From M55B120 sp964426155 (GTDB lineage Bacteria; Actinomycetota; Humimicrobiia; Humimicrobiales; Humimicrobiaceae), in NCBI GenBank assembly GCA_964426155.1, contig CAYROY010000151.1, forward strand, positions 1-12,795: 12,795 nt of DNA. The letters are read 5' to 3'. Under the pieces are notes generated by a model, which searched no databases, was not told where the DNA came from, and worked only from the letters and a program-made list of their open reading frames with translations. The position numbers and the translations under genes are program-made. Below are positions 1 through 8,600 of this stretch, one piece after another. Each line of letters opens with the position of its first letter. Positions within the stretch are counted from its first letter, which is position 1.

Positions 1-82
1 AATTCTACTTATAATAAATATATCGTTGTATTTGATAATTATTTTTATTAAAATAACAACTTATATTTAATAATATATAAAA

Positions 83-112
83 TTGAAAACTTACAGTCAT
101 AAACATTAATAT
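83..112 (+). promoter_or_regulatory. Candidate promoter of the potassium uptake operon
   Basis: The 135 bp before the first gene are very AT-rich and contain no gene. A TTGAAA box (83-88, 5 of 6 match to the sigma-A -35) is followed after 18 bp by TAATAT (107-112, 4 of 6 match to the -10), which would start transcription about 17 nt before the ATG at 136. A second candidate is TTGTAT (26-31) with TAAAAT (49-54) at a 17 bp spacing. In such AT-rich DNA matches of this quality arise by chance, so this is weak. I see no riboswitch-like structure in the leader and no clear Shine-Dalgarno sequence before the ATG. Confidence 0.25.
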
Positions 113-135
113 CCTATTGAATAAACAGTGATGTC

Positions 136-1482
136 ATGAAAGACATTCCCTTATTTTCATCCAAGACCAAGAAGTCAATAGCAAAACAGGTTCTTATAGG
201 TTTCGCGGGAGCAATTTTAATAGGATCAGTGATACTTTCACTTCCCAATATGACGCAGGAAGGTAATATTTCCTACATAGATGCATTATTTACCTCCACT
301 TCAGCAATATGTGTAACAGGACTTATTGTCCAGGATACACCTACTTTTTTCACAGAACTGGGGAAATCAGTAATACTTATATTAATACAGATAGGCGGTC
401 TGGGTATAATGACCATAGGCTCTATTTTTGGACTTATGCTTGGAAGAAAAATAAACATAAAGGATAGATTCTATATTCATTCGAGTTTTGGCTCTAAACA
501 GCCATTCAGTGCAGGAAAATTTTTCATGATTATTGCAGGGACAACTTTCTTCATAGAATTTATTGGTTTTATATTGATGACAATTATATTCTACTTTAGA
601 TATTCCTATACCCTGGCTGGAGCTATGAGATCGGGCCTCTTCCATTCAATCAGTGCATTCTGTAATGCCGGGTTTTCTCTCTATTCCAACAGCCTTGAAT
701 CTTTTACAGGAGACATTGCAATTAATCTTATCTTTATGATATTGATATTTCTGGGCGGAATAGGTTTCTGTGTTATATCTGAAATTATCACATTTGCGAA
801 GGCCAGACACTTTTCTCTTCATTCAAAGATGGTTCTTTACTCTTCAGCATTCTTAATTTTTGCAGGTGCATTCATGTTTCTGGTTATGGAATACAGCAAT
901 CCGGATTCGATAGGAGATAAACCTATATATATAAAAATATTTACAAGTTTCTTTCAATCAGTTACTGCAAGGACTGCCGGATTCAATACGACCAGAATAG
1001 CCTTATTGAATCCGGCAACACTGTTTTTTTTGTCATTTCTAATGTTTATAGGGGCCTCACCTGGTGGTACTGGCGGAGGTATAAAAACCACTACATTCGT
1101 AACAGTTGCTGCAGCTGGATTTAGTTCAATAAAGGGTAGAAGTAACGTTACGCTTTTAAAGAGAAGACTTCCTGAAAGTACTATTTACAGGGCACTAACT
1201 CTTACTCTTACTGCTATCATGCTGATAATCCTTTCCACGATAGGAATACTTATATTCGAGCACTGCTCATTAAAGGAAGCTCTTTTCGAAGCTGTCTCGG
1301 CATTCGGGACTGTCGGCCTGTCTACCGGTATAACAGGGACCCTCTCTGTTCCCAGTAAGGTAATATTGATACTGAGTATGTTTATTGGCAGAATCGGCAT
1401 AAGCACCTTATCAGTAGCAATTGCTATAAGAAGTTCGGTTGACAAAATGACTTATCCCGAGGATACTCTTACGATTGGGTAA
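136..1482 (+). CDS. ktrB: Potassium uptake protein, TrkH/KtrB family (channel subunit)
   Basis: Integral membrane ion-translocating subunit of a Ktr/Trk potassium importer in the cytoplasmic membrane. The 448 residues match the length of KtrB (about 445) better than enterobacterial TrkH (about 483). The four pore-loop filter segments of the superfamily are all present: CVTGL (59-63), CNAGF (176-180), RTAGF (279-283) and GTVGL (391-395), each with the conserved glycine. The intramembrane gating loop of the third repeat is SPGGTGGGI (308-316), and the C-terminal GRIG (418-421) and PED...IG tail match KtrB. Hydrophobic helices surround each loop. The start ATG is fixed by an in-frame stop nearby upstream (an ATG at 131 in another frame runs straight into TGA), but there is no obvious ribosome site. 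It is followed after 27 bp by its RCK partner, so the pair forms a complete transporter. Family assignment is firm; ion preference (K+ alone or Na+-coupled) is inferred. Confidence 0.95.
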   Translation: MKDIPLFSSKTKKSIAKQVLIGFAGAILIGSVILSLPNMTQEGNISYIDALFTSTSAICVTGLIVQDTPTFFTELGKSVILILIQIGGLGIMTIGSIFGLMLGRKINIKDRFYIHSSFGSKQPFSAGKFFMIIAGTTFFIEFIGFILMTIIFYFRYSYTLAGAMRSGLFHSISAFCNAGFSLYSNSLESFTGDIAINLIFMILIFLGGIGFCVISEIITFAKARHFSLHSKMVLYSSAFLIFAGAFMFLVMEYSNPDSIGDKPIYIKIFTSFFQSVTARTAGFNTTRIALLNPATLFFLSFLMFIGASPGGTGGGIKTTTFVTVAAAGFSSIKGRSNVTLLKRRLPESTIYRALTLTLTAIMLIILSTIGILIFEHCSLKEALFEAVSAFGTVGLSTGITGTLSVPSKVILILSMFIGRIGISTLSVAIAIRSSVDKMTYPEDTLTIG

Positions 1483-1495
1483 AAAATAATTTAAT

Positions 1496-1501
1496 AGGTG
1501 A
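1496..1501 (+). promoter_or_regulatory. Ribosome binding site deciding the ktrA start
   Basis: AGGTGA lies 8 nt before the ATG at 1510. An in-frame GTG at 1498 overlaps this site and would add four residues (MNYF) that are not typical of the family. The ATG at 1510 is therefore the better start. Confidence 0.6.
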
Positions 1502-1509
1502 ATTACTTT

Positions 1510-2172
1510 ATGAAAAAACAATTTTTAGTTATAGGACTTGGAAGATTCGGCGCCAGCGTTGCCCGAACATTAACAAATGCTGGCCACGGTGTGGTCGGCA
1601 TAGACACATCAGAAGACCGCATACAGCGAGTTTCAGAAGAGATATCCGATGTAATAAAATGTGATGCGACTGATTCTGATCTTCTGGACACCATGGGGAT
1701 TTCTGATTATGAAGCAGTGATTGTCTGTATAGGAGAAAAGTATATACAGAACTCCATACTGGTCACGCTGATACTAAAAGAGAAAGGCGCAAAAAAAATT
1801 ATTGCAAAAGCAGGTACCAAAACACAGGGCAGAGTCCTCTCAAAAGTTGGCGCAGATACAATTGTTTATCCTGAAAAAGATATGGGAGAAAGGGTCGCAA
1901 GAAGCCTCATAAGTTCAAATATTCTTGATTTTCTTGAAGTCAGCCCTGATATAAGTATTGTAGAAATACCTACACCTGATTTCATAGTTGGAAAGAATCT
2001 AATCGAATTAAATCTGAGACATAAATATGGCGTTACAATAATAAGTATAAAAAATGCAAAAGATGAGATAATAGCTCCCCCGGATGTAAATTACCGCTTC
2101 TCAAAAGACGACATTTTAATATTAATAGGTGAAAACAAGCAGCTCAAAAAATTGAGGTTCACCGAGGATTAA
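1510..2172 (+). CDS. ktrA: Potassium uptake regulator, TrkA/KtrA family RCK protein
   Basis: Cytoplasmic RCK subunit that assembles as a ring on the membrane channel subunit encoded just upstream and gates it. With the ATG at 1510 it has 220 residues, the usual KtrA length. The N-terminal RCK_N domain is a Rossmann fold: GLGRFG (9-14) is the dinucleotide-binding GxGxxG motif, Asp32 closes the second strand and Asp52/Asp55 follow. The C-terminal RCK_C domain spans about 144-215 (from VSPDISIVEI to DDILILIG). In characterised KtrA proteins RCK_N binds ATP/ADP and RCK_C can bind cyclic di-AMP, which closes the transporter; I infer the same here but cannot prove the binding residues. A GTG at 1498 would give a 224-residue form. 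The gene is the last of the + strand unit. Confidence 0.93.
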   Translation: MKKQFLVIGLGRFGASVARTLTNAGHGVVGIDTSEDRIQRVSEEISDVIKCDATDSDLLDTMGISDYEAVIVCIGEKYIQNSILVTLILKEKGAKKIIAKAGTKTQGRVLSKVGADTIVYPEKDMGERVARSLISSNILDFLEVSPDISIVEIPTPDFIVGKNLIELNLRHKYGVTIISIKNAKDEIIAPPDVNYRFSKDDILILIGENKQLKKLRFTED

Positions 2173-2181
2173 ATAATCTTT

Positions 2182-3630
2182 TTATACTTCCCTGACATTT
2201 ATAAAATTTGTGCTTCCCGGTTTATTTACCATCACACCCGCAGTTATTACTATTTTATCCCCTTTTCTTATGTATCCCATTTCCCTTGAAACTCTGATAC
2301 CCTCTTCTATCATACTGTCAATGTTTTTTGTAGATTCAGACTTTACCGGAAATACGCCCCGGCTTAGCATAAGCTGCCTTACTACATGAATGTTTGGACT
2401 TGCTCCTATAATCAAACTACGCGGCCAGTTTTTTGATACCTGTCTGGCAGTAAAGCCAGACTCCGTAGAAGAGATTATCGCTTCAGCATCTAATATTCTG
2501 GCAACTTCACAGGCTGCATAACTGATCGCTTCAGTTATTGTGTTATGGGGCATACCGAGTTTTTTTCTCAATATTGCATTATTCCGGGAAATGAGGTCAT
2601 AATCAATGGTCTTTTCGGTTTCCATTATAACGCGTATCATAATATCAAGAGATCTTAAAGGATATTTACCTATTGCAGTCTCACCTGAAAGCATTACAGC
2701 ATCGGAGCCGTCCAGAATTGCATTAGCCACATCACTTACTTCGGCTCTTGTAGGCCTTGGATTTTCTATCATAGAATTAAGCATCTGGGTAGCTGTTATG
2801 ACCGGTTTTCCGTCAAGATTAGACCTTTTTATTATCTGTTTCTGAACCGACGGTACTTCTTCTGCATCTATTTCAATACCAAGGTCTCCTCTGGCTACCA
2901 TAATTGCATCAGATTCCTCAAGTATTTTCTCAAATTCACTTACAGCTTCATGTTTTTCGATCTTCGATATTATCTTTGCCGGACTTTTGGCCTTTTTTAT
3001 TTGCTCCCTTATCACACCTACATCGTAGGGGCTTCTTACAAATGACTGGGCTATAAAATCTACTCCTAGTTCAATTCCCAGCTGTAAAAATTCAATATCC
3101 TTACATGTAACAGACTCCGTACTCACCGAAACTCCAGGAAGGTTTATTCCTTTATGTGATGAAAGTCTGCCTCCGGTCACAACTCTGCACAATGCATTTT
3201 TATTCTTCCTGTCAATTTCCAGTATTTTACATTCTATAAGTCCGTCATCAATGAATATCCTCCCGCCGCTTTTTAAATCATCTATAAACCTGTCATAATC
3301 AACACTTACTATATTTTTTTTACCGTATTTTTCTTCTTTCCTTTTATCACCTGTATAAAATATTACATCCTCGCCGCTTTCAAGATATAAATCATGCAAA
3401 AGCTCACCTATTCTTATCTTTGGCCCCCGAAGATCAAGTATTACCGCCACGTTTTTCGATAATTTATCAGAAATCTTCCTTATTCTCTTTACAAGCGTCC
3501 TGACCTCATCTTCGTCGGCATGTGATGTATTTATCCTGGCAAGATCCATCCCAGAAAGCATCATCTTTTCGAGAATTTTTTCATCCCTGCTGGAAGGTCC
3601 TACCGTACATATTACTTTTGTTTTTCTCAT
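2182..3630 (-). CDS. pyk: Pyruvate kinase
   Basis: Catalyses phosphoenolpyruvate + ADP to pyruvate + ATP, the last step of glycolysis, in the cytoplasm. The 482 residues are a normal bacterial length, without the extra PEP-utiliser-type domain found in some Bacillus enzymes. Catalytic features: Arg32, Asn34, Ser36 and His37 in the N-terminal RxNxSH motif (written RINTSHA instead of the usual RLNFSHG), Asp66, Arg73, catalytic Lys223 and metal ligand Glu225 in SKIEKHE, Asp249 in ARGDLGIE, and Thr281 in TATQMLNSMIENPRPTRAE. The residue equivalent to rabbit Glu117 is Lys71 (segment LDLRGPKIRIG), with Leu67, Arg68 and Ile74 around it. That is the pattern of potassium-independent pyruvate kinases. 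The start lies 2 bp after the mazG stop and has no clear ribosome site, suggesting translational coupling. It is the last gene of the long leftward unit, and its end converges on ktrA. Confidence 0.97.
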   Translation of the reverse strand: MRKTKVICTVGPSSRDEKILEKMMLSGMDLARINTSHADEDEVRTLVKRIRKISDKLSKNVAVILDLRGPKIRIGELLHDLYLESGEDVIFYTGDKRKEEKYGKKNIVSVDYDRFIDDLKSGGRIFIDDGLIECKILEIDRKNKNALCRVVTGGRLSSHKGINLPGVSVSTESVTCKDIEFLQLGIELGVDFIAQSFVRSPYDVGVIREQIKKAKSPAKIISKIEKHEAVSEFEKILEESDAIMVARGDLGIEIDAEEVPSVQKQIIKRSNLDGKPVITATQMLNSMIENPRPTRAEVSDVANAILDGSDAVMLSGETAIGKYPLRSLDIMIRVIMETEKTIDYDLISRNNAILRKKLGMPHNTITEAISYAACEVARILDAEAIISSTESGFTARQVSKNWPRSLIIGASPNIHVVRQLMLSRGVFPVKSESTKNIDSMIEEGIRVSREMGYIRKGDKIVITAGVMVNKPGSTNFINVREV

Positions 3631-3632
3631 GA

Positions 3633-4469
3633 TTAGATATTCTTTTTTGCAAGTTCCCAGAGCCTATCTTTCTCTTTCATAGACAGGTCCTTAAAATTCA
3701 TATCTTCTTTTTCTGCCATTTTTTCCATAAATTTGAATCTTTTTATAAATCTTTTGCCTGATTCCTTAAGACTTTTTTCAATATCCAGCCCCAGATGTCT
3801 TCCATAATTTACTATTGAAAATAACAGGTCGCCAATTTCCCTTGAAGCATCCTCCTTATTTTCTCTTAGAGCTTCTTTGTTAAGCTCTTCCAGCTCCTCC
3901 ATTATTTTTTCATACACGCCTGAGGGATCATTCCAGTCAAATTTCATCCTGGCAGCCCTATTCTGAATCTCATATGCAAAATGGAGCGAAGGAAGAGAAG
4001 GGGGTATTCCGCTGAAAATAGAGTCACTATCTTTCTTTTCCCTTTTTCTCTCTTCTTTTTTAATATCTTCCCATTTTGACAGGACTTCACCGCTTGTGCT
4101 TGCTCTGGTATTTCCAAACACATGGGGATGCCTTCTTATAAGCTTGGATATTATTGTTCTTATTATGTCAGAAGTACTGAAGGCTCCTCTCTCATCAGCT
4201 ATACGGCCATGGAAAACAACTTGAAGAAGGATATCACCCAGCTCCTCCCTGAGACTATTGTCATCATTTCTTTCAATTGCTTCTAAGACTTCATAGGCTT
4301 CTTCTATTATATTTCTTTTTATAGAAAAGTGATCCTGCTCCCTATCCCAGGGACAACCATTTTTAGAGCGGAGCTTTATCATTACATCCAAAAGAATTTT
4401 AAACAGTTCTTCAGCGTTTTGTATGAGATCAAGTACTTCCAGATCCGGTGATTCAAGATTAAATTTCAT
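3633..4469 (-). CDS. mazG: Nucleoside triphosphate pyrophosphohydrolase MazG
   Basis: Hydrolyses (d)NTPs to NMP and pyrophosphate; in model bacteria it clears aberrant nucleotides and tempers the stringent response. At 278 residues it is a two-domain MazG like the E. coli enzyme (263), not fused to the methylase domain seen in Bacillus YabN. The first all-alpha domain carries CPWDREQ (39-45), the Mg2+-binding EExxE (Glu56, Glu57, Glu60) and ExxD (Glu76, Asp79, in EELGD), then the RRHPHVFG signature. The second repeat has an acidic EELEEL helix and REIGDLLFSIVNYGRHLG, so both catalytic repeats look intact. The start ATG has a good ribosome site (AAAGGAAAG at 4477-4485) that overlaps the stop codon of the upstream foldase gene. 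Its own stop lies 2 bp before pyk. Position next to mfd and prsA is conserved in Firmicutes. Confidence 0.96.
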   Translation of the reverse strand: MKFNLESPDLEVLDLIQNAEELFKILLDVMIKLRSKNGCPWDREQDHFSIKRNIIEEAYEVLEAIERNDDNSLREELGDILLQVVFHGRIADERGAFSTSDIIRTIISKLIRRHPHVFGNTRASTSGEVLSKWEDIKKEERKREKKDSDSIFSGIPPSLPSLHFAYEIQNRAARMKFDWNDPSGVYEKIMEELEELNKEALRENKEDASREIGDLLFSIVNYGRHLGLDIEKSLKESGKRFIKRFKFMEKMAEKEDMNFKDLSMKEKDRLWELAKKNI

Positions 4470-4476
4470 GATAGAG

Positions 4477-4485
4477 CTTTCCTTT
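4477..4485 (-). promoter_or_regulatory. Ribosome binding site of mazG overlapping the preceding stop codon
   Basis: On the minus strand AAAGGAAAG ends 7 nt before the mazG ATG. It overlaps the TAA of the foldase gene (4484-4486), the arrangement expected for translational coupling. Confidence 0.6.
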
Positions 4486-5614
4486 ATTGATTTTCATTAA
4501 TAAAATCTTCTATACTTTCGTCATCAAGGAGATTGTCATCTTCTCCGTTTTCTGCTTCGTCAGGCTCACCAGTATCTTCCGGGGCCTCATCTTCTCCGTC
4601 CAGCATGTCATTTAATTCTCCTGCCGGCTCTTTAAGATATTCGATTTCTGCATCTTTAATAAGTCCTATTACAAATTCTTCCCATTTTTCCGCCTTATAA
4701 GTATTTGAAAGATACGTGGATATATCTTCTTTTACTTCTTCGTATTTCTGTAAAGTTTCTTTCTGCCTGTCTAATACTTTTAATATATGATATCCGTAAC
4801 TGGTCTCTATAATATCGCTGACCTCACCAACCTCTAGAGCAAAAGCAGTATCTTCAAAATTTTCTTCCATCTGACCCCTGGTAATAAATCCAAGGTCGCC
4901 TCCATCTGGACTGTTAGAAGTATCATCGGAATATTCCCTCGCCATATCTCCGAATTCAGCTCCATTCTCCAGTTGCTGGTTTACAAATTCTATTTTTTCC
5001 CTGGCCTTGTTCATGCCCTGCTCATTTTCCTCCATACTATCATCAGTTGTCCATGGAAATGCAGATAATATATGACTTACTCTTACACGCTCCGGTATCG
5101 TAAAGAGGGTATTCTTATTTTCTTCATAATACTGTTCTGCCTGATCTTCTGTCACGATTACCCCGGATGTAACTTCAGTATATATCTTGCTCCTCAGTAT
5201 CTGATTCCTTATTTCATATTCAAGGAATTTCCTATCTATATTCATCCTTTTTAAGTCATCCTCGAATTGGCTTTCATCCTCATACGAATCTATTATTGCC
5301 TGCATCTGTGCATCTACTTCTTCCTGTGAAGCTATTATATTATTCTTCTCAGCATATTCATCCAGAATCTTTAAAACAATAAGCGAATCAATTATATTTA
5401 CCTCTATTCCTTCTAAATCTTCTTCAGATATCTCTTCTCCTTCTTCGCTGTTCTGTGCCATTAAAAAGCTTACATAAGCATCTACTTCATCCTGGCTAAC
5501 AGATATACCGTTTACTAATGCTACTTTTTCACTGCATCCAGCCAGAAGAATCATAACAGCAGTAAAGCCTGCAATTACTAAAATCCTTAACACTCCATTA
5601 ATATTTTTTCCCAA
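4484..5614 (-). CDS. prsA: PrsA/SurA-type peptidyl-prolyl isomerase, predicted lipoprotein
   Basis: Predicted extracytoplasmic foldase anchored to the membrane by a lipid. With the TTG start at 5614 it has 376 residues: a basic N-terminus, a hydrophobic stretch and the lipobox LLAGC with lipidated Cys27. A SurA_N-like chaperone region follows (about 28-165), rich in acidic helices. The rotamase (parvulin) domain covers about 175-282, from ERVRVSHIL through SPDGGDLGFITRGQM (235-249) to TSYGYHILKV (271-280). A helical segment and a strongly acidic tail end the protein. An upstream in-frame GTG at 5650 overlaps the mfd stop (GTGA) and would add 12 residues but lacks a ribosome site; the TTG has AAGGA (5623-5627) 8 nt away. 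Substrates are unknown; PrsA proteins help exported proteins fold. Similar genes sit between mfd and mazG in many clostridia. Confidence 0.9.
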   Translation of the reverse strand: MGKNINGVLRILVIAGFTAVMILLAGCSEKVALVNGISVSQDEVDAYVSFLMAQNSEEGEEISEEDLEGIEVNIIDSLIVLKILDEYAEKNNIIASQEEVDAQMQAIIDSYEDESQFEDDLKRMNIDRKFLEYEIRNQILRSKIYTEVTSGVIVTEDQAEQYYEENKNTLFTIPERVRVSHILSAFPWTTDDSMEENEQGMNKAREKIEFVNQQLENGAEFGDMAREYSDDTSNSPDGGDLGFITRGQMEENFEDTAFALEVGEVSDIIETSYGYHILKVLDRQKETLQKYEEVKEDISTYLSNTYKAEKWEEFVIGLIKDAEIEYLKEPAGELNDMLDGEDEAPEDTGEPDEAENGEDDNLLDDESIEDFINENQ

Positions 5615-5622
5615 GACAACCT

Positions 5623-5627
5623 TCCTT
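5623..5627 (-). promoter_or_regulatory. Ribosome binding site favouring the TTG start of the foldase gene
   Basis: Minus-strand AAGGA, inside the longer AGAAGGAAGG, lies 8 nt upstream of the TTG at 5614. The alternative GTG at 5650 has no comparable site. The shorter product also has a signal peptide of normal length. Confidence 0.55.
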
Positions 5628-5646
5628 CTTTTAATTAAAGCCAGAT

Positions 5647-8600
5647 TCACATGGCCATTATTATATCATTAACCTGCTTTATGACTAAATCTAAATTAAT
5701 TTTTTTATCAATATTTTTAATAATTACCTGTCCATACCTCGGCTGATAAAAAATATTTTTATTTGACGCTAATAATCGTGCAGCTTTCTCTTCCCCAAGA
5801 ATCACTTTTTTCAAAATAATCCCTCTCTCCTTTGAGAATCTGATGCTCTCTATTCTTCCCTTATTCATCAGTGATTTTATTCTGGAAAATCCTATCAGAT
5901 TATAGACAGCCCCGGACAGCTCACCATATTTCTCTACCATTTCATCAGTAATAAGATCAATTTTTTCAAAATTTTCTGCAGATCCCAGTTCCCTGTAGAT
6001 TCTTATTCTTTCTCTCTGGCTGTTTATATAGTTTTTAGGTATATAAGCACTTACGGGAAGGTCTATCTGGATATTTATATCCTGAGGTACTTCTTTGCCT
6101 TTTAATTTATCCACTTCTTCTTTTATTATCTGGCAGTACATATCATAACCAACACTATTTATATGGCCGTGCTGTCTTGCTCCAAGCAACTCTCCTGCTC
6201 CCCTTATCTCCAGGTCCTTCATAGCCACCTCATAACCTGAACCAAGATCGGTATAATCTGTAAGTGTTCTGAGTCTCTTATATGCAGTCTCGCTCAATGT
6301 CCTTTTACCCGGATAGAAAAAATATGCATATGCCTGCTCGGAAGACCTTCCGACTCTTCCCCTCAACTGATACAGCTGGGAAAGACCGAACATATGGGAA
6401 TTTTCGACGATAAGTGTGTTTACATTTTCTATATCCATACCTGACTCTATTATTGACGTTGTCAGCAAAACATCGTATTTTTTATTAATAAAATCATTCA
6501 TTAATCTCTCTATTTTTTTACCTTCCATCTGGCCGTGAGTAAGAGCTATTCTTGCACCCTGCAGAAGTTTTGAAAGCTGATTTAATTTCTGCTCAATACC
6601 AGATATCCTGTTATACACATAGTAGACCTGTCCTCCCCTTGCGACTTCCCTCTCTACTGAGTTTTTAACTATTTCGTAACCCATTTCACCAACAAATGTC
6701 TCGATTGGATTTCTGCCTTCAGGGTATGTCTCTATGAGGGCCATTTCCCTTATACCTGCCAGAGTCATATAAAGAGTCCTGGGTATAGGAGTCGCACTTA
6801 ATGTCAGGACATCTACCTGTGTCTTTAAAAGTTTTATTTTCTCCTTGCTGTTTACCCCGAAACGCTGCTCTTCATCAATTATTATAAGTCCCAGGTCCCT
6901 GGGTTTTATATCCTTTTGCAGTATCCTGTGCGTCCCTATAAGCATATCTACCCTGCCGAGGCTGAAATCCTCGACTATTCTCTCCTGTTCTTTTGTTTTT
7001 TTAAATCTGGATAATACTTCAATATTTACAGGGTAGTCTTTAAAACGGCCTGAAAAAGTCAGATAGTGCTGGTCTGCAAGAATAGTAGTAGGAACCAGCA
7101 TCAGCACCTGCTTCCCGTCTTCCATGGCTTTGAAAGCTGCTCTTATTGCTACTTCTGTTTTGCCAAATCCCACATCCCCTATCACCAGCACGTCCATTGG
7201 CTTAGGAGCTTCCATGGCTTTTTTTACATAATCTATCGCTCTAACCTGATCTCTTGTCTCCTTGAAAGGAAATATATCTTCTATCTCGGACTGCCAGCTG
7301 CTGTCAGGAGGAAATGCATACCCGATAGCAGCCTGTCTTTCTGCATAAAGCTTTGACAGATCAACTGCCAGTTTCTTCACAGACTTTCTTACCTTCTTCT
7401 GTATGGAATCCCAGTACCTGGAATCAAGAGGTGCTATCACAGGTTTTTTTGAACCAATATATTTGTTTAACCTGTCAGCCTGCCATGTAGGTATATATAG
7501 TTTATCCCCTTTCCCGTATTCAATTAAGAAATATTCTCTCTTATACCCGTCTATCTCCTTCGAAATTGTATCTATATATATACCTATACCGTGACTTTTA
7601 TGCACAATATAATCTCCGGGTTTAAAATACTGGAATTCCCGTCTGGCAGTTATATCAGTGCCAGTAACAGCAGGCTCCATCTGCTGATATATATCTAGCT
7701 CTCCATAAATTGATAGTTTTTTTGAATTAAACCCTCTAAAAAGTCTGTTTTCTGTTATATTGACTATTCCGGGTTTTAATTGGATATGATTTTCTTTTAA
7801 AGTAAAAAAATTTTTTGCCATCATTTCATAAGATATATCTTTTTCAAAAAGCAGATCTGTTATTTTCTTCATCCTTGATTTACTGTCTGTGGATATTATT
7901 ATTTTCTTACCGGACCTTATATCTTTTTTGATATTGTTTACGAATATATTGGCATTTCCCATACTTCTTTTCTGTCTTGAAACAGTATTAAAGATGAATG
8001 TTCTTAAAGACATTAAATTAGCCGTGTTTGATATCAGATCCAGTCTCTGCCCGTAATCCTTATTATCAAAAAAATTCTCATCTATCAGATATTTAGAGAG
8101 TACATCCTTATCTTCTGTTATCAGTTTATCTAATTCCCTATCAAATAATTTCCTGGTCATATCCATATCGCTTTTGAGCTTCAGGTATACTTCAAGAGGG
8201 TCGCAGAGCACGGTGATAAATTCGCTTAAAAATATCTCAATAATATCAAAAAGATTAAGCATATCCATATTTTTACCGCTTGTTTCCCGTGGCTCTACTT
8301 TCCATAGGTTAATATTGGGAAATACTGCAACATGATCCATAGTGTCTATATTTATTCGGCTGGCTATATCGTATGATGTTATTTTCTCAACTTCATCTAT
8401 TAATAGATCTACTCTGACAGGATATGTACGAGTTATATCAAATATATCTATAATATCTCCTTTTACACTGAACTCACCCCTGTCATATACCTGGTTTACC
8501 CTTTCATAACCATTTTCTATCAGCCATCCCGTTATGCTCTCCCGTCTGTATTCAATACCTTTTTTTATCCTGAGAATATCGAGATCCCTTATCCTTGAAG

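Noticed and set aside
1..135. Possible riboswitch (for example a c-di-AMP type) before the potassium genes
   Set aside because: The leader is short and almost pure A/T, with no conserved GC-rich helices or recognisable riboswitch core.
2167..2183. Possible terminator GATT-AAAT-AATC followed by T5
   Set aside because: A 4-bp stem with three A-T pairs is too weak to call a terminator; it is kept only as part of the convergence observation.
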